A stretch of 64,000 bases of DNA from Planctomycetia bacterium (lineage in GTDB: Bacteria > Planctomycetota > Planctomycetia > Pirellulales > Thermoguttaceae): assembly GCA_030527205.1 (NCBI GenBank), contig JAUNBG010000003.1, positions 66,283 to 130,282 of the forward strand, read 5' to 3'. The translations under genes were made by a program, and so were the position numbers. Below the pieces are notes generated by a model. The model ran no database searches. It worked only from the letters and a program-made list of their open reading frames with translations, and had not been told where the DNA came from. Shown piece after piece: positions 45,573 through 56,002 of the stretch (the first letter of the stretch is position 1; each line of letters begins with the position of its first letter).

Positions 45573-47510
45573 TCAAACCTTTTTAATGGCGTCGAATCGG
45601 CAAGTATCCATACAGGCGCCGCAGCCGATACATTTATCGACAACGATATGATGCGGATTTTTGACTGTTCCAACAATAGCTCCCGCCGGACAGCCTTTGG
45701 CACAAAGAGTACAACCGCGACATTTGTCAGAATCGATTTCATAATGAATCAATTCTGTGCAGGCTTTCGCCGGACAATCTCGTTCGTAAACATGCGCTTC
45801 ATATTCGTGACGGAACCAACGAAGCGTACTCAAAACAGGATTCGGCGCTGTTTGACCCAAACCGCAGAGACTGGTATCTCGAATGACTTTGGCAAGCTGT
45901 TCCAAATGAATTATGCTCTGGAATCTTTCAAGCGTTTGACGTTCCGTTTCGTTTTTGTCGCTTCGCGTAATTCGATTAAGAATTTCGAGCATTCGGCGAG
46001 TTCCTTCGCGGCAAGGAATACATTTTCCGCAACTTTCGCGCTGAATGAAGTCCATAAAGAACTTGGCAACGTCAACCATACAGTTGTCTTCGTCCATAAC
46101 AACCAAACCGCCAGAGCCCATCATAGCGCCGACTGTTTTTAAGGATTCGTAATCAATTTCAATATCCAAATGAGATTCAGGAATACAACCTCCGGACGGA
46201 CCGCCGATTTGAACGGCTTTATATGCTTTTCCTTTGGCAATACCGCCCCCGATTTCAAAAATAACCTGACGAAGTTTGGTTCCCATTGCAACTTCAACCA
46301 GACCGGTATTGGCAACTTTTCCCGAGAGAGCGAAAACTTTCGTTCCTTTGCTTCCGGCGGTTCCGACAACGTTAAACCAATTTGCTCCGTTGGAAAGAAT
46401 AGCCGGAATATTGGCTAAGGTTTCAACGTTGTTGATGATCGTTGGATGGCCAAACAGACCGCGAACGGCTGGGAAGGGCGGACGAGGACGCGGCATTCCC
46501 CGTTTTCCTTCGATACTGTGAATCAAAGCGGTTTCTTCTCCGCAGACAAATGCTCCGGCCCCCATTTTGATGACCATTTCAAGAGAGAAATCGGTTCCAA
46601 GAATATTGTTTCCCAGAAGATTGTTCGCCTTGGCTTCCGCGATTGCATGCTTCAGACGTTCAATTGCCAGGGGATATTCCGCTCGAATATAAATATAAGC
46701 CTTTTGAGCGCCAATGGCAAAAGCGGCAATGGCCATTCCTTCGAGGAGTCGATGGGGGTCGCCTTCGATAACGGCTCGATCCATAAAAGCGCCCGGGTCG
46801 CCTTCGTCGGCATTGCAAACGAGATAACGATGTTTGTCTTCGGTTCCGTGAGCGAACTTCCATTTTTTCCCGGTCGGGAAACCGCCGCCGCCGCGCCCGC
46901 GAAGACCGCTTAACTCAACTTCGTTGCAAACGTCCAATGGAGACATTCCTTGCAGAACTTTACGAAGAGCGGCATAACCGCCATGAGCGATATATTCTTC
47001 CAGACGAACCGGATTGATTTTGCCGCAGTTGGCAAGAACCCAACGGGTTTGCGGAGCAAAAAACGGATGTTCGTCAATGAAAAGAGTATTGGACCAAGGT
47101 TCAAGATTTGTTGTTCGATATTGACCCATTACGGAATCTTGAATGACTTCGCCGTTAAAAATTGCCGAGAGAACGGAATCGACTTTATCTTCCGTCATTT
47201 GTTTGAAGGAAATTCGATTTTTGCCTGGAAGTTGAACGTCAACGATTGGTTCAACAACGCATAAACCAACGCAACCGACCTCAACGATTTCGGCGTCGAT
47301 ATTATTTTTTTCAACAAACCGTTTGACTGCCGACAGCGTATAGCCAGCGCCAGCTCCCAAACCGCAAGTTCCTGTTCCAACATAAATGGCTGGTTTTTCA
47401 ACATTTTCTCGACGAAGAATCGCCAATTCAGCCGCTTGTTCCGGCGTTTTGGAATCGGTTCCGATTGCCCAGGCCAGAAAATCTTTATCTAATGGAGATA
47501 TTTGTTGCAT
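45573..47510 (-). CDS. hydB: NADH-binding subunit of trimeric [FeFe] hydrogenase
   Basis: NuoF-like diaphorase subunit, 645 residues. An N-terminal thioredoxin-like 2Fe-2S domain has GTGTCGLGAG and EVGCVGLC. The NuoF core binds FMN and NADH (LRGRGGGGFPTGKKW, CNADEGDPGAFMDR) and a 4Fe-4S cluster (ESCGKCIPCREGTRRM). The C-terminus adds two ferredoxin-type 4Fe-4S clusters (CRGCTLCAKGCP, CIGCGACMDTC). This architecture marks HydB of bifurcating or NAD-linked hydrogenases, not complex I. It lies between hydC and hydA, 116 bases from hydA. Confidence 0.95.
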   Translation of the reverse strand: MQQISPLDKDFLAWAIGTDSKTPEQAAELAILRRENVEKPAIYVGTGTCGLGAGAGYTLSAVKRFVEKNNIDAEIVEVGCVGLCVVEPIVDVQLPGKNRISFKQMTEDKVDSVLSAIFNGEVIQDSVMGQYRTTNLEPWSNTLFIDEHPFFAPQTRWVLANCGKINPVRLEEYIAHGGYAALRKVLQGMSPLDVCNEVELSGLRGRGGGGFPTGKKWKFAHGTEDKHRYLVCNADEGDPGAFMDRAVIEGDPHRLLEGMAIAAFAIGAQKAYIYIRAEYPLAIERLKHAIAEAKANNLLGNNILGTDFSLEMVIKMGAGAFVCGEETALIHSIEGKRGMPRPRPPFPAVRGLFGHPTIINNVETLANIPAILSNGANWFNVVGTAGSKGTKVFALSGKVANTGLVEVAMGTKLRQVIFEIGGGIAKGKAYKAVQIGGPSGGCIPESHLDIEIDYESLKTVGAMMGSGGLVVMDEDNCMVDVAKFFMDFIQRESCGKCIPCREGTRRMLEILNRITRSDKNETERQTLERFQSIIHLEQLAKVIRDTSLCGLGQTAPNPVLSTLRWFRHEYEAHVYERDCPAKACTELIHYEIDSDKCRGCTLCAKGCPAGAIVGTVKNPHHIVVDKCIGCGACMDTCRFDAIKKV

Positions 47511-47844
47511 TATTTTTGTATCCTTAAAAATTTCGCAAGGTCAAACGATTTTGAGTGTCGATAACCCGGCTTAACCTCTATTATTATCCGTTAATTATTT
47601 CGTTTTATTTCAATCAATCTCAATATTGGGTTGTTACAATGGAATAATCGCGCCATCCCAACGATCCGTAGACAAGAAAATCGAGCCTTTAAAATATAAT
47701 GTTTTTATAATCCGCTTCGAATTTTGATGCAATATCAGATTTGATAAATGTTTTTCAATTTTTGGGCGAAATGATATAAAGAAAATCATATGAAAGCGAC
47801 GGATCAAGCATTGATTGGCTTAAAAACGCATTCAAGTCAGGAGA
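47511..47844. other. 334 bp spacer between hydC and hydB
   Basis: Unusually wide gap inside an otherwise compact operon. No gene, terminator or repeat seen; an internal promoter for hydBA is possible. Confidence 0.45.
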
Positions 47845-48345
47845 TCATGCTTCCGCTTTTTTTCGATAGGATTTAATGATTTCCGGAATTTGCTGAGTTG
47901 TCAACTTTGCATGAAAATTGCCGTCAATATTCATAACAGGAGCAAGACCGCAGGCTCCAATACAAGCGACAACTTCGAGACTGAAAAGACCGTCGCGAGT
48001 TGTATTTCCGGCTTCGACTTTAAGTTCTCTTTTCAATGCGTCCAAAATTGCGGCAGAACCTTTAACATGACAAGCAGTTCCGCGACAAATTTGAATATGA
48101 TAACGACCTTGAGGCGTAAAACGAAATTGATTATAAAATGTTGCAACGCCATAAATTTTACTTGCGGGAAGTTTCAGATATTCGCCGACGGTTACAACCG
48201 CTTCGCGAGATAGATAACCTTGTTTTCCCTGAATTTCCTGGAGAATCGGAATGAGAGAGTCGCGACCGGCATTGGGATAATTCTCCAAAATCGCTCGGAC
48301 GCCCTCGGCGATTGAGTTAGTTGTGCTCATCGTTTGAAATACCAT
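47845..48345 (-). CDS. hydC: NuoE-like subunit of trimeric [FeFe] hydrogenase
   Basis: Thioredoxin-like 2Fe-2S subunit, 166 residues. The four cluster cysteines appear as CRGTACHVKG (two) and CIGACGLAPV (two). The N-terminus (DSLIPILQEIQGKQGYLSRE) is the usual helical NuoE part, quoted in part. It could start at ATG 48345 or ATG 48330 (MSTTNSIAEG); neither has a clear ribosome site. First gene of the minus-strand hydC-hydB-hydA-regulator series. Confidence 0.93.
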   Translation of the reverse strand: MVFQTMSTTNSIAEGVRAILENYPNAGRDSLIPILQEIQGKQGYLSREAVVTVGEYLKLPASKIYGVATFYNQFRFTPQGRYHIQICRGTACHVKGSAAILDALKRELKVEAGNTTRDGLFSLEVVACIGACGLAPVMNIDGNFHAKLTTQQIPEIIKSYRKKAEA

Positions 48346-49107
48346 TCAATTATTGAGTTAATTTGTTGAAAAATGGAAAAAACTTCGACGGATATCGTTG
48401 GTTGTTTGCGTTACAAATATGTAAAAACAAACAATTTCCTGATAAATATCAAACGATTCAAAACAGGAACAACCAGGATCAATGGTTCAGAAGAACCGCG
48501 AAAAATGTTTCAAGCTATTCCTGAATGTTGATTGTTTATAATACTGAACAACAATATTTTATATTGATTTTATATTGAACATTGAACGTCGTCATTCAAT
48601 GATATTTCTGATTTAACCGCAAAAACGAGAAAACAAGAAATAACGTTCTGATCGGCGATTTTCTGTCGTTGCGAATGAAGGGGAAAGGAATCCTTTTATT
48701 TCCAACGATAAAAAACGTCAATATTAATATTTACAGAAATATAAATTGTCAAGTATCAAATATCTGAATAATATCGATATTGTTAGAAAAAGTGAACAAT
48801 CCGGAAGTCAATAACTATCAATTTTTATATTATTACTCAACAATTCATTTTTAAAAGGTCTGCTTATGTAAAAAAATCATTTTTTATCGAAAAATTTTTA
48901 TTGATTGCAAAAAATAAATCAATATTGGCAAAATTAAACAATTAGATAAAAACAGGTTGGCCGGTAAATTCTTTTGATCAGTTAAAGTATTTTGAACAAA
49001 CGGGACAAAAACCTTAAAAAAACAGTTCAAGATCACTGGACAAAATTTCGAAAATTCGTTATGCTTTTTCTAATGAATTAGCAGAGTTTTCCTCAAGGAA
49101 ATATAAA
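48346..49107. other. 762 bp divergent spacer
   Basis: AT-rich region between the hydrogenase operon and the MMPL gene. It presumably holds both promoters, but I cannot point to a convincing one. A ribosome site AAGGAAA precedes the MMPL start. Confidence 0.45.
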
Positions 49108-52100
49108 ATGAGAAAAGATTTCTTTACAAAATATGCCTTTCGTATTCTTTTTATCGTTGTTTTTCTTCTCGCCTTTGTTTGGATGGGAACCAAAAAAACC
49201 ATTCAAAGCAATTCCAATTCAGTTGAAGATTGGTTGCCGGAGCAGTTTCAACAGACTCGCGATTATCGTTGGTTTTTGGAACATTTTCCTTTTGAAAGTT
49301 ATGTCGTTGTCAGTTGGGAAGGTTGTACGCTGGACGACGATAAGCTCGAACTGTTTGCCCAAAAGCTTGTTCCTGAGCAAACCATTGATAACTTTTCTCT
49401 TTTAACCGCGACGCCCAATCTTAAAGCGGAGTTAAATCTGGAGGCGGTTTCCGATCTTGTCCAAAAAGAAATCGCTCTTGAAAAACAAGCAGAATCCATT
49501 TCTGCCTTGGCGGAAATGGAAATGGGCCAGGAATCGAAATCGGTAAAGAAAGAGTCAGAAGACGAATCCTATTTTAAATCGGTTATGACGGGACCGCGAC
49601 TGGTTCGTTTATTGGAACAGACCTATTCAAAAATTCGAAAAATCGATTTGACGCCGGAAGAACTTCATGAACTTATTATTTCGCAGCTTCAGGGAACGTT
49701 GATTGGGCCGGACGGAAAAAATACGGCAATGATCATAACGCTCAATAAAGGCAAACGCGACGGAAAAAGTCTCGAAGTTGTTTTGAAAAAAATCAGAAAT
49801 ACTTCGGTTGAATGCGGTTTGCCGGACACAAGCGAAATTCAAGTCGGAAGCGTTGCCGAAAGAATGGTTGATAATTTCAAGAAAATGTGCATTGAAATGT
49901 TTCAAGGCCGACATCCTCGAACGGACGGCGCTATTCTTGGCGGTCCGCCTGTCGATAACGTTGCGCTAAACTATGAAGGCGAACGAACCTTATTTCGTTT
50001 GGCTGGGCTATGCGCTTTGATTGGCGTTACTCTTGCGCTTCTTTGTTTTCGCGATGTCCGGTTGACAATGTTTATTTTTTGGATTTCTCTTCTTTCAGCA
50101 GGAATCGCAATGGCCTTCGTTTCTTTGACGGGCGGAACCTGTGACTCAATCTTATTAAGTATGCCTGCTCTGGTTTACGTTTTGGCAATGTCGGGGTCGA
50201 TTCATCTGATCAATTATTATCATGATGCCATTCGCGAAAAAGGTTTGCCGGGGGCAACTGAACGAGCCGTTCAGCATGCTTTTACTCCTTGTTTTTTCGC
50301 CCAATTGACAACCGCGATCGGGTTGGGGTCGCTTTTTATCGGAAAATTGATTCCTATTACAAAATTTGGCTTTTATTCCGCTGTTGGCGTTTTGACGACT
50401 TTATTGTTACTTTTCTTTTATCTTCCCGCTCTTCTCTATTTTTATCCTTCAAAGAAATTTGCCGCTCTTCATGGCGGAAAAGGTCTTGAGGTTGAGCGGT
50501 CAAATTTGATAAGTCAATTTTGGGATTTTTTTGGTTCGGTTATCGTCAAAAATCATAATATTGTTGTTGTTATTTGCATTATTATTTGCTGCTTTTTTGC
50601 TTATAATTTGAAGAACATTAATGTTTCTGTTAAAATGATGAACTTCTTTACGCCGGACGCAGAAATCATCAGTCATTACAGTTGGCTTGAAGAAAAACTG
50701 GGACCATTGGTCCCTATGGAATTGGTTCTCTGTTTTGATAACAACAGTTTGGATGCGAATACTTTTGGAACTTCCGAACGACTCAGCTTGGTTAATCAGG
50801 TTTGTAACGAGCTTAAAACAAAGCTTGCCGACGACGTTGGCGGAACGATTTCTGTGGCGACTTTTGCCCCAAATTTGGATGCGATTCTCGAACCCGGGCG
50901 ATTTTATCAGGCCGCAAGCGTTTTAATTGGCAAAACTATTAATGAAAATCGCCAAAATTTGCGAGATTATCTTACTGTTGAAGGGAATCCTTCGTTAAAT
51001 GATATTTCGATCTGTCTTGCTGAAAAAACGACGCAATTGGAAAACAATTATAAAACGCATCGAAACGATTTGAAAGAACGAATGCAAAATGATGGTCTTT
51101 CATTGGAAGAATTGGAGACTATTATTGAAAAGACCGATTTTTCATCGAATGATCTTTCTATGAAAAATATAGAATCCGAAAAATTGACTGACAGTTCGGA
51201 AAAAGAAAAAATGCAGCAATTATATCGGGCTGAAGTCCAGGAATTGCGATTTGAATATCATAAATACATTGATTTTAAGAAAATTGCTCAAATATTCAAT
51301 TCGAGTCAAAAAAATCTTGAATCGATTAAAATAACCGATCTTAACGGGATCATGAAGCAATTGGATCCGTCTCGTCCCTTGCAGGATTTCGATCATGATC
51401 TCATTCAGTCCATTCGAAAAGCAGCTGAAATTTGGCAACAAGAGAAAGGAATAGAGCTTTGGCGAATCAGTATTCGCGTTTGGGCATTGAAAAAAGATAT
51501 TGATTATTCCCTTTTTATCGAAAGTGTCAAAAAAACAGTTGAGCCCATTCTTAAAAACAAATCCGAAGAAATTGTTGCGTCCTTGTCCATTTTGGCAGAT
51601 GAATCGAATGAATCCGGTTTGCAAACTTATTCTGAAACAAATAATTCAAATCTGGCTCAGAATTTTGGCGATTCGCATAAAATGGATACAATTTATCCCG
51701 CTGGAATCTCCGCAAAATATACCGGAATGGTCCCAATGGTTTATAAAACGCAACACGAACTTATTAATGGTCTGGTTCAGAGTTTGATTATGGCGTTTTT
51801 TCTCATTGCGATTGTTTTCATGATTCTTCTGCGAAGTCCTTTTGCAGGGATTGTTGCAATGCTTCCGAATCTCTTTCCTGTTATTTGCGTTTTCGGTTAT
51901 ATGGCTTGGCGAGGAATTTTGGTCGACGTTGGGACAATGATGACCGCAAGCGTTGCTCTTGGCGTTGCTGTTGACGATACAATGCATTATTTGACTTGGT
52001 TTTCCGACGGAATTAATAAGGGAGCTTCTCCTTATGAGGCGGCTCGCGGCGCTTATCGTCGTTGCGCAACGGCAATGACCCAATCAACTTTAATTGCTGG

Positions 52101-52302
52101 TTTGGGTTTGTCCGCTTTTATGTTCAGTACATTCGTTCCGACGCAACGTTTTGGCGCCTTGATGCTCGCGATTTTATTCGTTGCTTTGATCGGCGATCTT
52201 GTCTTTTTGCCTGCTCTTCTGACAAGTAAAATTGGTCGATTTTTTATTCTTCGTCGAAAACCGATCAAAAAAGAATCCTTGAATAATCCGGAATCAAATT
52301 GA
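49108..52302 (+). CDS. MMPL/RND-family membrane transporter
   Basis: Large exporter-like protein, 1064 residues. One helix at the N-terminus (about 10-28) is followed by a periplasmic loop, a five-helix bundle (about 295-455), a second long extracytoplasmic loop, and another bundle (about 880-1045) carrying GVAVDDTMHYLTWF, whose Asp residues fit the RND proton-relay position. Members move lipids, hopanoids or drugs. The 160-residue inner part of loop 2 is polar and partly coiled. No membrane-fusion or outer-membrane partner is adjacent. Followed by a hairpin terminator. Confidence 0.85.
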   Translation: MRKDFFTKYAFRILFIVVFLLAFVWMGTKKTIQSNSNSVEDWLPEQFQQTRDYRWFLEHFPFESYVVVSWEGCTLDDDKLELFAQKLVPEQTIDNFSLLTATPNLKAELNLEAVSDLVQKEIALEKQAESISALAEMEMGQESKSVKKESEDESYFKSVMTGPRLVRLLEQTYSKIRKIDLTPEELHELIISQLQGTLIGPDGKNTAMIITLNKGKRDGKSLEVVLKKIRNTSVECGLPDTSEIQVGSVAERMVDNFKKMCIEMFQGRHPRTDGAILGGPPVDNVALNYEGERTLFRLAGLCALIGVTLALLCFRDVRLTMFIFWISLLSAGIAMAFVSLTGGTCDSILLSMPALVYVLAMSGSIHLINYYHDAIREKGLPGATERAVQHAFTPCFFAQLTTAIGLGSLFIGKLIPITKFGFYSAVGVLTTLLLLFFYLPALLYFYPSKKFAALHGGKGLEVERSNLISQFWDFFGSVIVKNHNIVVVICIIICCFFAYNLKNINVSVKMMNFFTPDAEIISHYSWLEEKLGPLVPMELVLCFDNNSLDANTFGTSERLSLVNQVCNELKTKLADDVGGTISVATFAPNLDAILEPGRFYQAASVLIGKTINENRQNLRDYLTVEGNPSLNDISICLAEKTTQLENNYKTHRNDLKERMQNDGLSLEELETIIEKTDFSSNDLSMKNIESEKLTDSSEKEKMQQLYRAEVQELRFEYHKYIDFKKIAQIFNSSQKNLESIKITDLNGIMKQLDPSRPLQDFDHDLIQSIRKAAEIWQQEKGIELWRISIRVWALKKDIDYSLFIESVKKTVEPILKNKSEEIVASLSILADESNESGLQTYSETNNSNLAQNFGDSHKMDTIYPAGISAKYTGMVPMVYKTQHELINGLVQSLIMAFFLIAIVFMILLRSPFAGIVAMLPNLFPVICVFGYMAWRGILVDVGTMMTASVALGVAVDDTMHYLTWFSDGINKGASPYEAARGAYRRCATAMTQSTLIAGLGLSAFMFSTFVPTQRFGALMLAILFVALIGDLVFLPALLTSKIGRFFILRRKPIKKESLNNPESN

Positions 52303-53060
52303 TTGAATTTGTAAATTTCAGAAAACAGTTCGTCTTCTTTCTAATTCCGGTTTGAGAATAATTCGCTTTCTATTCCGACTTTTTTCGCGTCATTAAAGGG
52401 ACGCGAAAATTCTTATTATTGATTTGCTGTCATTTTTGAATCTCTTGAAAATATTCAAATGGCCTTCTTAATGATTTATTTGAAGAACAAATAAAAAAGA
52501 ATTGATACAGTCGTTATATTTGACATATTCGTTAAAATCGGTATTATCGGCTATTGTTTCGTTTTTTATCAAAGATTCCTTGTCGTTACCATTTGACAAG
52601 TTTGTTTTTTTTGTGTATGTTACAAATATGAAGGTTGCTTTTTTATTCGGAAGATAAGCAAATAATCAAAGTATTTTTTGAAAAAAGATTCTTAAGATAA
52701 TATTCTGATTTGATATTTTTCGTAAAAACTTTCATAGGCGACATAAATGGACAGGGAAGGTTAAAGCGGGTTTGAGCCATTTATCATTCAATATATAATA
52801 GCGGCAATTTATTGTTTTTGAAATATTGAAAAAAAATAACTTATTGATCGCTTTTTTGTTTCTTCATAAAAAACAAGAATTTTATGATTTTTAACAGTCG
52901 TTTTTTTATTTGTTGACTATAATAATTAAGGGCAAAATGTTCCGAATTATTTGTCAAAGAATCAAAAAGATGTTTGTTGTAAAATGAAACGATTATTGAT
53001 TGAGACCAACCCGTATGGATAAGGCGACACAAAAGTCGAAATTTAAGGAAGGAAATTTAA
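52303..53060. other. 758 bp spacer before csrA
   Basis: Contains the MMPL terminator. The rest is AT-rich and T-tract-rich with no gene seen; csrA's leader starts somewhere here (AAGGAAGGAAA ribosome site). Confidence 0.5.
52382..52415 (+). terminator. Terminator of the MMPL gene
   Basis: Perfect 10 bp stem TTTTCGCGTC / GACGCGAAAA with an 8-base loop, followed by TTCTTATTATT, 80 bases past the stop. Confidence 0.6.
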
Positions 53061-53669
53061 ATGTTAGTCCTTTCCAGAAAAAAAAATGAAAGCGTTGTCA
53101 TTAATGATTCGATTACGGTTGTTGTTGTCGACATACGCGGAGATAAAGTTCGTTTGGGAATCGAAGCGCCCAAAGACGTTTCTGTTTTTCGAAAAGAAAT
53201 TTATGATTTGATTCAAAAAGAATCCGCAAAGTCAAACTCAACTTCAATAGTCGAAGTTTCCTCGCAAAACAGTTTGGTTTTACAAGAATTACAACCAACA
53301 AGCGAAACATATGCTTCTTTAAATCCAAAGGAACATTCTTCATTGAATCCCAAAGAAATGCCCTCAAATCAAGCAGACGACAAAGGCTCTATTGTTCCAG
53401 ATATTTTGGATAAAAAACAGACAACGCCCCCAAAGCGGGAACGATCAAACGAAAATGCTTCAAATGATTTGTCAAATTCAATTTCGTCGAAAAAAAAATC
53501 AAAAAGAATAACTTTAGAAAAACGATCAAAAGTCAAACATCAAAATCATTCTTCCTTAACGACTGAAATTGATGTTCCTGTTTTGGTTGCCGAAGCTGCA
53601 TCAACAGCAGTTTCGATCAACTCCGATTTGACTGTTTCCCTGGGGCTCAAAACGGTTAAAAATCCTTAG
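53061..53669 (+). CDS. csrA: Carbon storage regulator CsrA with long C-terminal extension
   Basis: Post-transcriptional regulator binding GGA motifs in mRNA leaders. Residues 1-55 are a complete CsrA: MLVLSRKKNESVVI, GDKVRLGIEAPKDVSVFRKEIY, with the RNA-contact Leu4 and Arg44. Unlike normal CsrA (60-75 residues), this protein continues to 202. The extension (about 56-202) is polar and probably disordered, with a SLNPKE tandem pair near 86-99, a Lys/Arg-rich part (about 125-160) and a hydrophobic end VPVLVAEAASTAVSI. No stop interrupts it. Strong ribosome site AAGGAAGGAAA; terminator follows. No fliW is nearby. Confidence 0.9.
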   Translation: MLVLSRKKNESVVINDSITVVVVDIRGDKVRLGIEAPKDVSVFRKEIYDLIQKESAKSNSTSIVEVSSQNSLVLQELQPTSETYASLNPKEHSSLNPKEMPSNQADDKGSIVPDILDKKQTTPPKRERSNENASNDLSNSISSKKKSKRITLEKRSKVKHQNHSSLTTEIDVPVLVAEAASTAVSINSDLTVSLGLKTVKNP

Positions 53670-54240
53670 TTTTCAGCATTTAACCCCGACGAAAACAGAC
53701 GCGTTATTCTTTGGTTCTTGTTCTCGTTTTTCAATATCAATCAATTAATCGAAAAAACGATTCTCTGAATTAGACCCGTTTGGGTCTTTTTTGGGGGGCT
53801 TTAACCTTATTCTGTTATTGAGGTCTATTCTAGAAATGCATTGATATTTCATTGAATTGATGATTTTGTTGACTTTAACGAAATAATTTGATAAAAGATG
53901 ATTTTTAGAAATGAATCTGTTTTTTCATTTCAATTAATTTTTTTGATCAATTTGTCGGTTTTGGCTGACAATCAATCAAATCTTCAATGTTTGAGGACAA
54001 ATAATCTCCTTTGGTTCAGATTGTCGACTCTCTTGAGTCCCATAATAAATATCATATAATTAATATATTCATTTTCGTTGAAAATTTGAGCTTTTGTATT
54101 CGTAAGCCCGGCGCTGTTGGTTTGCAAATAAAATCTCAAAAATGTCCAGCAGGCTTGAGTCTCTATTGACAAGATAATAACGATTAAAGAAAATCATTAT
54201 CGAATTAATAATCCGTCTTGAATATCAGAAAGATTTTCGT
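53670..54240. other. 571 bp spacer
   Basis: Begins with the csrA terminator. A CAGGCTTGAGT motif near 54149 is about 90 bases upstream of the peptidase gene. No gene. Confidence 0.5.
53772..53792 (+). terminator. Terminator of csrA
   Basis: 6 bp stem AGACCC/GGGTCT with a GTTT loop and a following T-run, 103 bases past the csrA stop. Confidence 0.8.
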
Positions 54241-55458
54241 ATGAAAACTGCTTATTTAACCGCAGGCGTTCCGACATTAAACGCAACATTGTATTGGAAA
54301 CTTCGCTTTTCCGTTGGAGATCCCGCTGCATTAATCGAATTTGTCGAACCTCAACCAGTAAATATTAAAGAAGCTCAAAAATCAAAAAACGACGCCTTGT
54401 TAACCAGTTCAACAACTCGCTTATTGATTCTTCGCGACATTGAAATGGATCGAGCCATTCAAACAGCAAACGCGGATTATATTGCCTGTCCGGCAAATTT
54501 TAAACCCGAAAGCGGTCTTTCGGGAGATCGGGAAATCGCAACAGCTCAAAGCGTTGCCGAAGCGTTGCGCCGTTATAAAATAACCAAGGTTATTTCAGAT
54601 CGTTCGCTTCCCTTTCTTTTTGCCGATCTGATTCGACAAAATGGAATCGAAATAGAATGCGACATCAATCGCGGAGTCCTTGAGCGGCGATCCAAAGATT
54701 CCCAGGAAATTGCCTGGATTCGCGAAGCTCAAAAGACGACCGAAGACGTTATGACAATGGCTTGTCGAATGGTTGCGAATGCGGAAGCAGATTCAGGAGG
54801 AATTCTTTATCAAAATGGCGAAATTCTGACTTCAGAAATGGTTCGAGCCGCAATCGATCATTTTTTGTTGGATCGGGGATACGCCAATGTTCCGTCCATT
54901 GTTGCCGGAAAAAAGGACGGCGGCGATTGTCATGAACTCGGAACCGGGCCACTCAAAACGGGCGAACCGGTCATTATTGACATTTTTCCGACCAATATGA
55001 CAACCCGATATAACGGCGATTGTACGCGAACCGTTATTCATGGAACCGTTGACCCGGTTTATACGCGAATTCATGAAGCGGTTTGCGCGGCGAAAAAGGC
55101 GGCTATGTCAACGATTCGAGCGGGCGTTTCTGCAGAAACGGTTCATCGGGCAACGATTAAAACGCTTGAGGCATACGGTTTTGGATACGCATTTCCAGGG
55201 TCGGCAGAAGCGGCTAACGAAATTCGTTTAACGCATGGGACTGGGCATGGGCTCGGATTGAGCGTTCATGAACCCCCTTTGCTTGATTTTGGCGGTCCTG
55301 AATTGGTTGTTGGCGACGTCGTTTCTGTTGAACCGGGTCTTTATAGCAAAACGTTTGGAGGCATTCGCATTGAAGATATGGTTGTCGTTACAGAAAATGG
55401 CTGCGAAAATCTGGGACAACCGATTCCCGAATCGCTGAATTGGGGCGATTGCCAATAA
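54241..55458 (+). CDS. M24 metallopeptidase (Xaa-Pro aminopeptidase-like)
   Basis: Dinuclear-metal peptidase of the methionine aminopeptidase/prolidase fold, 405 residues. An N-terminal creatinase-like domain spans about 1-150. The metal ligands fit IDIFPTNMTTRYNGDCTRT (two Asp), HGTGHGLGLSVHEPP (His), VSVEPGLY (Glu) and GIRIEDMVVV (Glu). The substrate specificity is probably X-Pro, but prolidase or creatinase activity are possible. The ATG has only AAAGA upstream. Isolated. Confidence 0.85.
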   Translation: MKTAYLTAGVPTLNATLYWKLRFSVGDPAALIEFVEPQPVNIKEAQKSKNDALLTSSTTRLLILRDIEMDRAIQTANADYIACPANFKPESGLSGDREIATAQSVAEALRRYKITKVISDRSLPFLFADLIRQNGIEIECDINRGVLERRSKDSQEIAWIREAQKTTEDVMTMACRMVANAEADSGGILYQNGEILTSEMVRAAIDHFLLDRGYANVPSIVAGKKDGGDCHELGTGPLKTGEPVIIDIFPTNMTTRYNGDCTRTVIHGTVDPVYTRIHEAVCAAKKAAMSTIRAGVSAETVHRATIKTLEAYGFGYAFPGSAEAANEIRLTHGTGHGLGLSVHEPPLLDFGGPELVVGDVVSVEPGLYSKTFGGIRIEDMVVVTENGCENLGQPIPESLNWGDCQ

Positions 55459-56002
55459 CTTTTTGATTTAATCTTGATTAATGAGAAAAAAACAACTTAA
55501 TCATTCCATTTCATTTTTGGCGTTTTAATCTTCGAACGGTTGATTAAAACATTTTGGACTTGCCTTTTTGGGCGGACTCGAACAGTTTTTTGCAAAATAG
55601 AGCAGAGACGCAAGCAAAGTTTTCGAAAGCCGTCATTTCCGTTTATAATTCTAAAACCAGAAATCTGTTCCATTAACTTCTTCCGGATGTTTTCTGGTTT
55701 TGAGTCTTTTTTCCGGAAGAACTTTTTCTTAATGATTATTTCTCTCAAAAGCATAAGGGACGCCGGACGAAACATTCCGGGATTTCAATATTTTCTTTTT
55801 AAAATCCGAACTTTAATAAAGATTAAATCCAAAATTTTTTCTTGCGCTCTTTTAATAATTCGCGTCTTAACATATAATAGAAATGATTTTATCGATCCTT
55901 TTTGTTTGGCGTTCATTCTTTTTCGGATTTAGAATTGCGAAGATTATTTCTTATCGATAAAAAGGTCAATATCCGAAATTATTGTTAACAGGGATTCAAT
56001 TC
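55459..56002. other. 544 bp spacer before dxr
   Basis: Contains a putative terminator. Overlapping open frames on both strands here lack family features and are rejected. Confidence 0.5.
55678..55730 (+). terminator. Possible terminator of the M24 peptidase gene
   Basis: TTCTTCCGG pairs with CCGGAAGAA around a 26-base loop, followed by CTTTTTCTT, about 220 bases past the stop. Confidence 0.35.

Noticed and set aside
55497-55932. Two overlapping opposite-strand frames of 92 and 130 codons upstream of dxr
   Set aside because: No recognisable motifs, Lys/Phe/Ile-rich composition and no ribosome site; they overlap a likely terminator.
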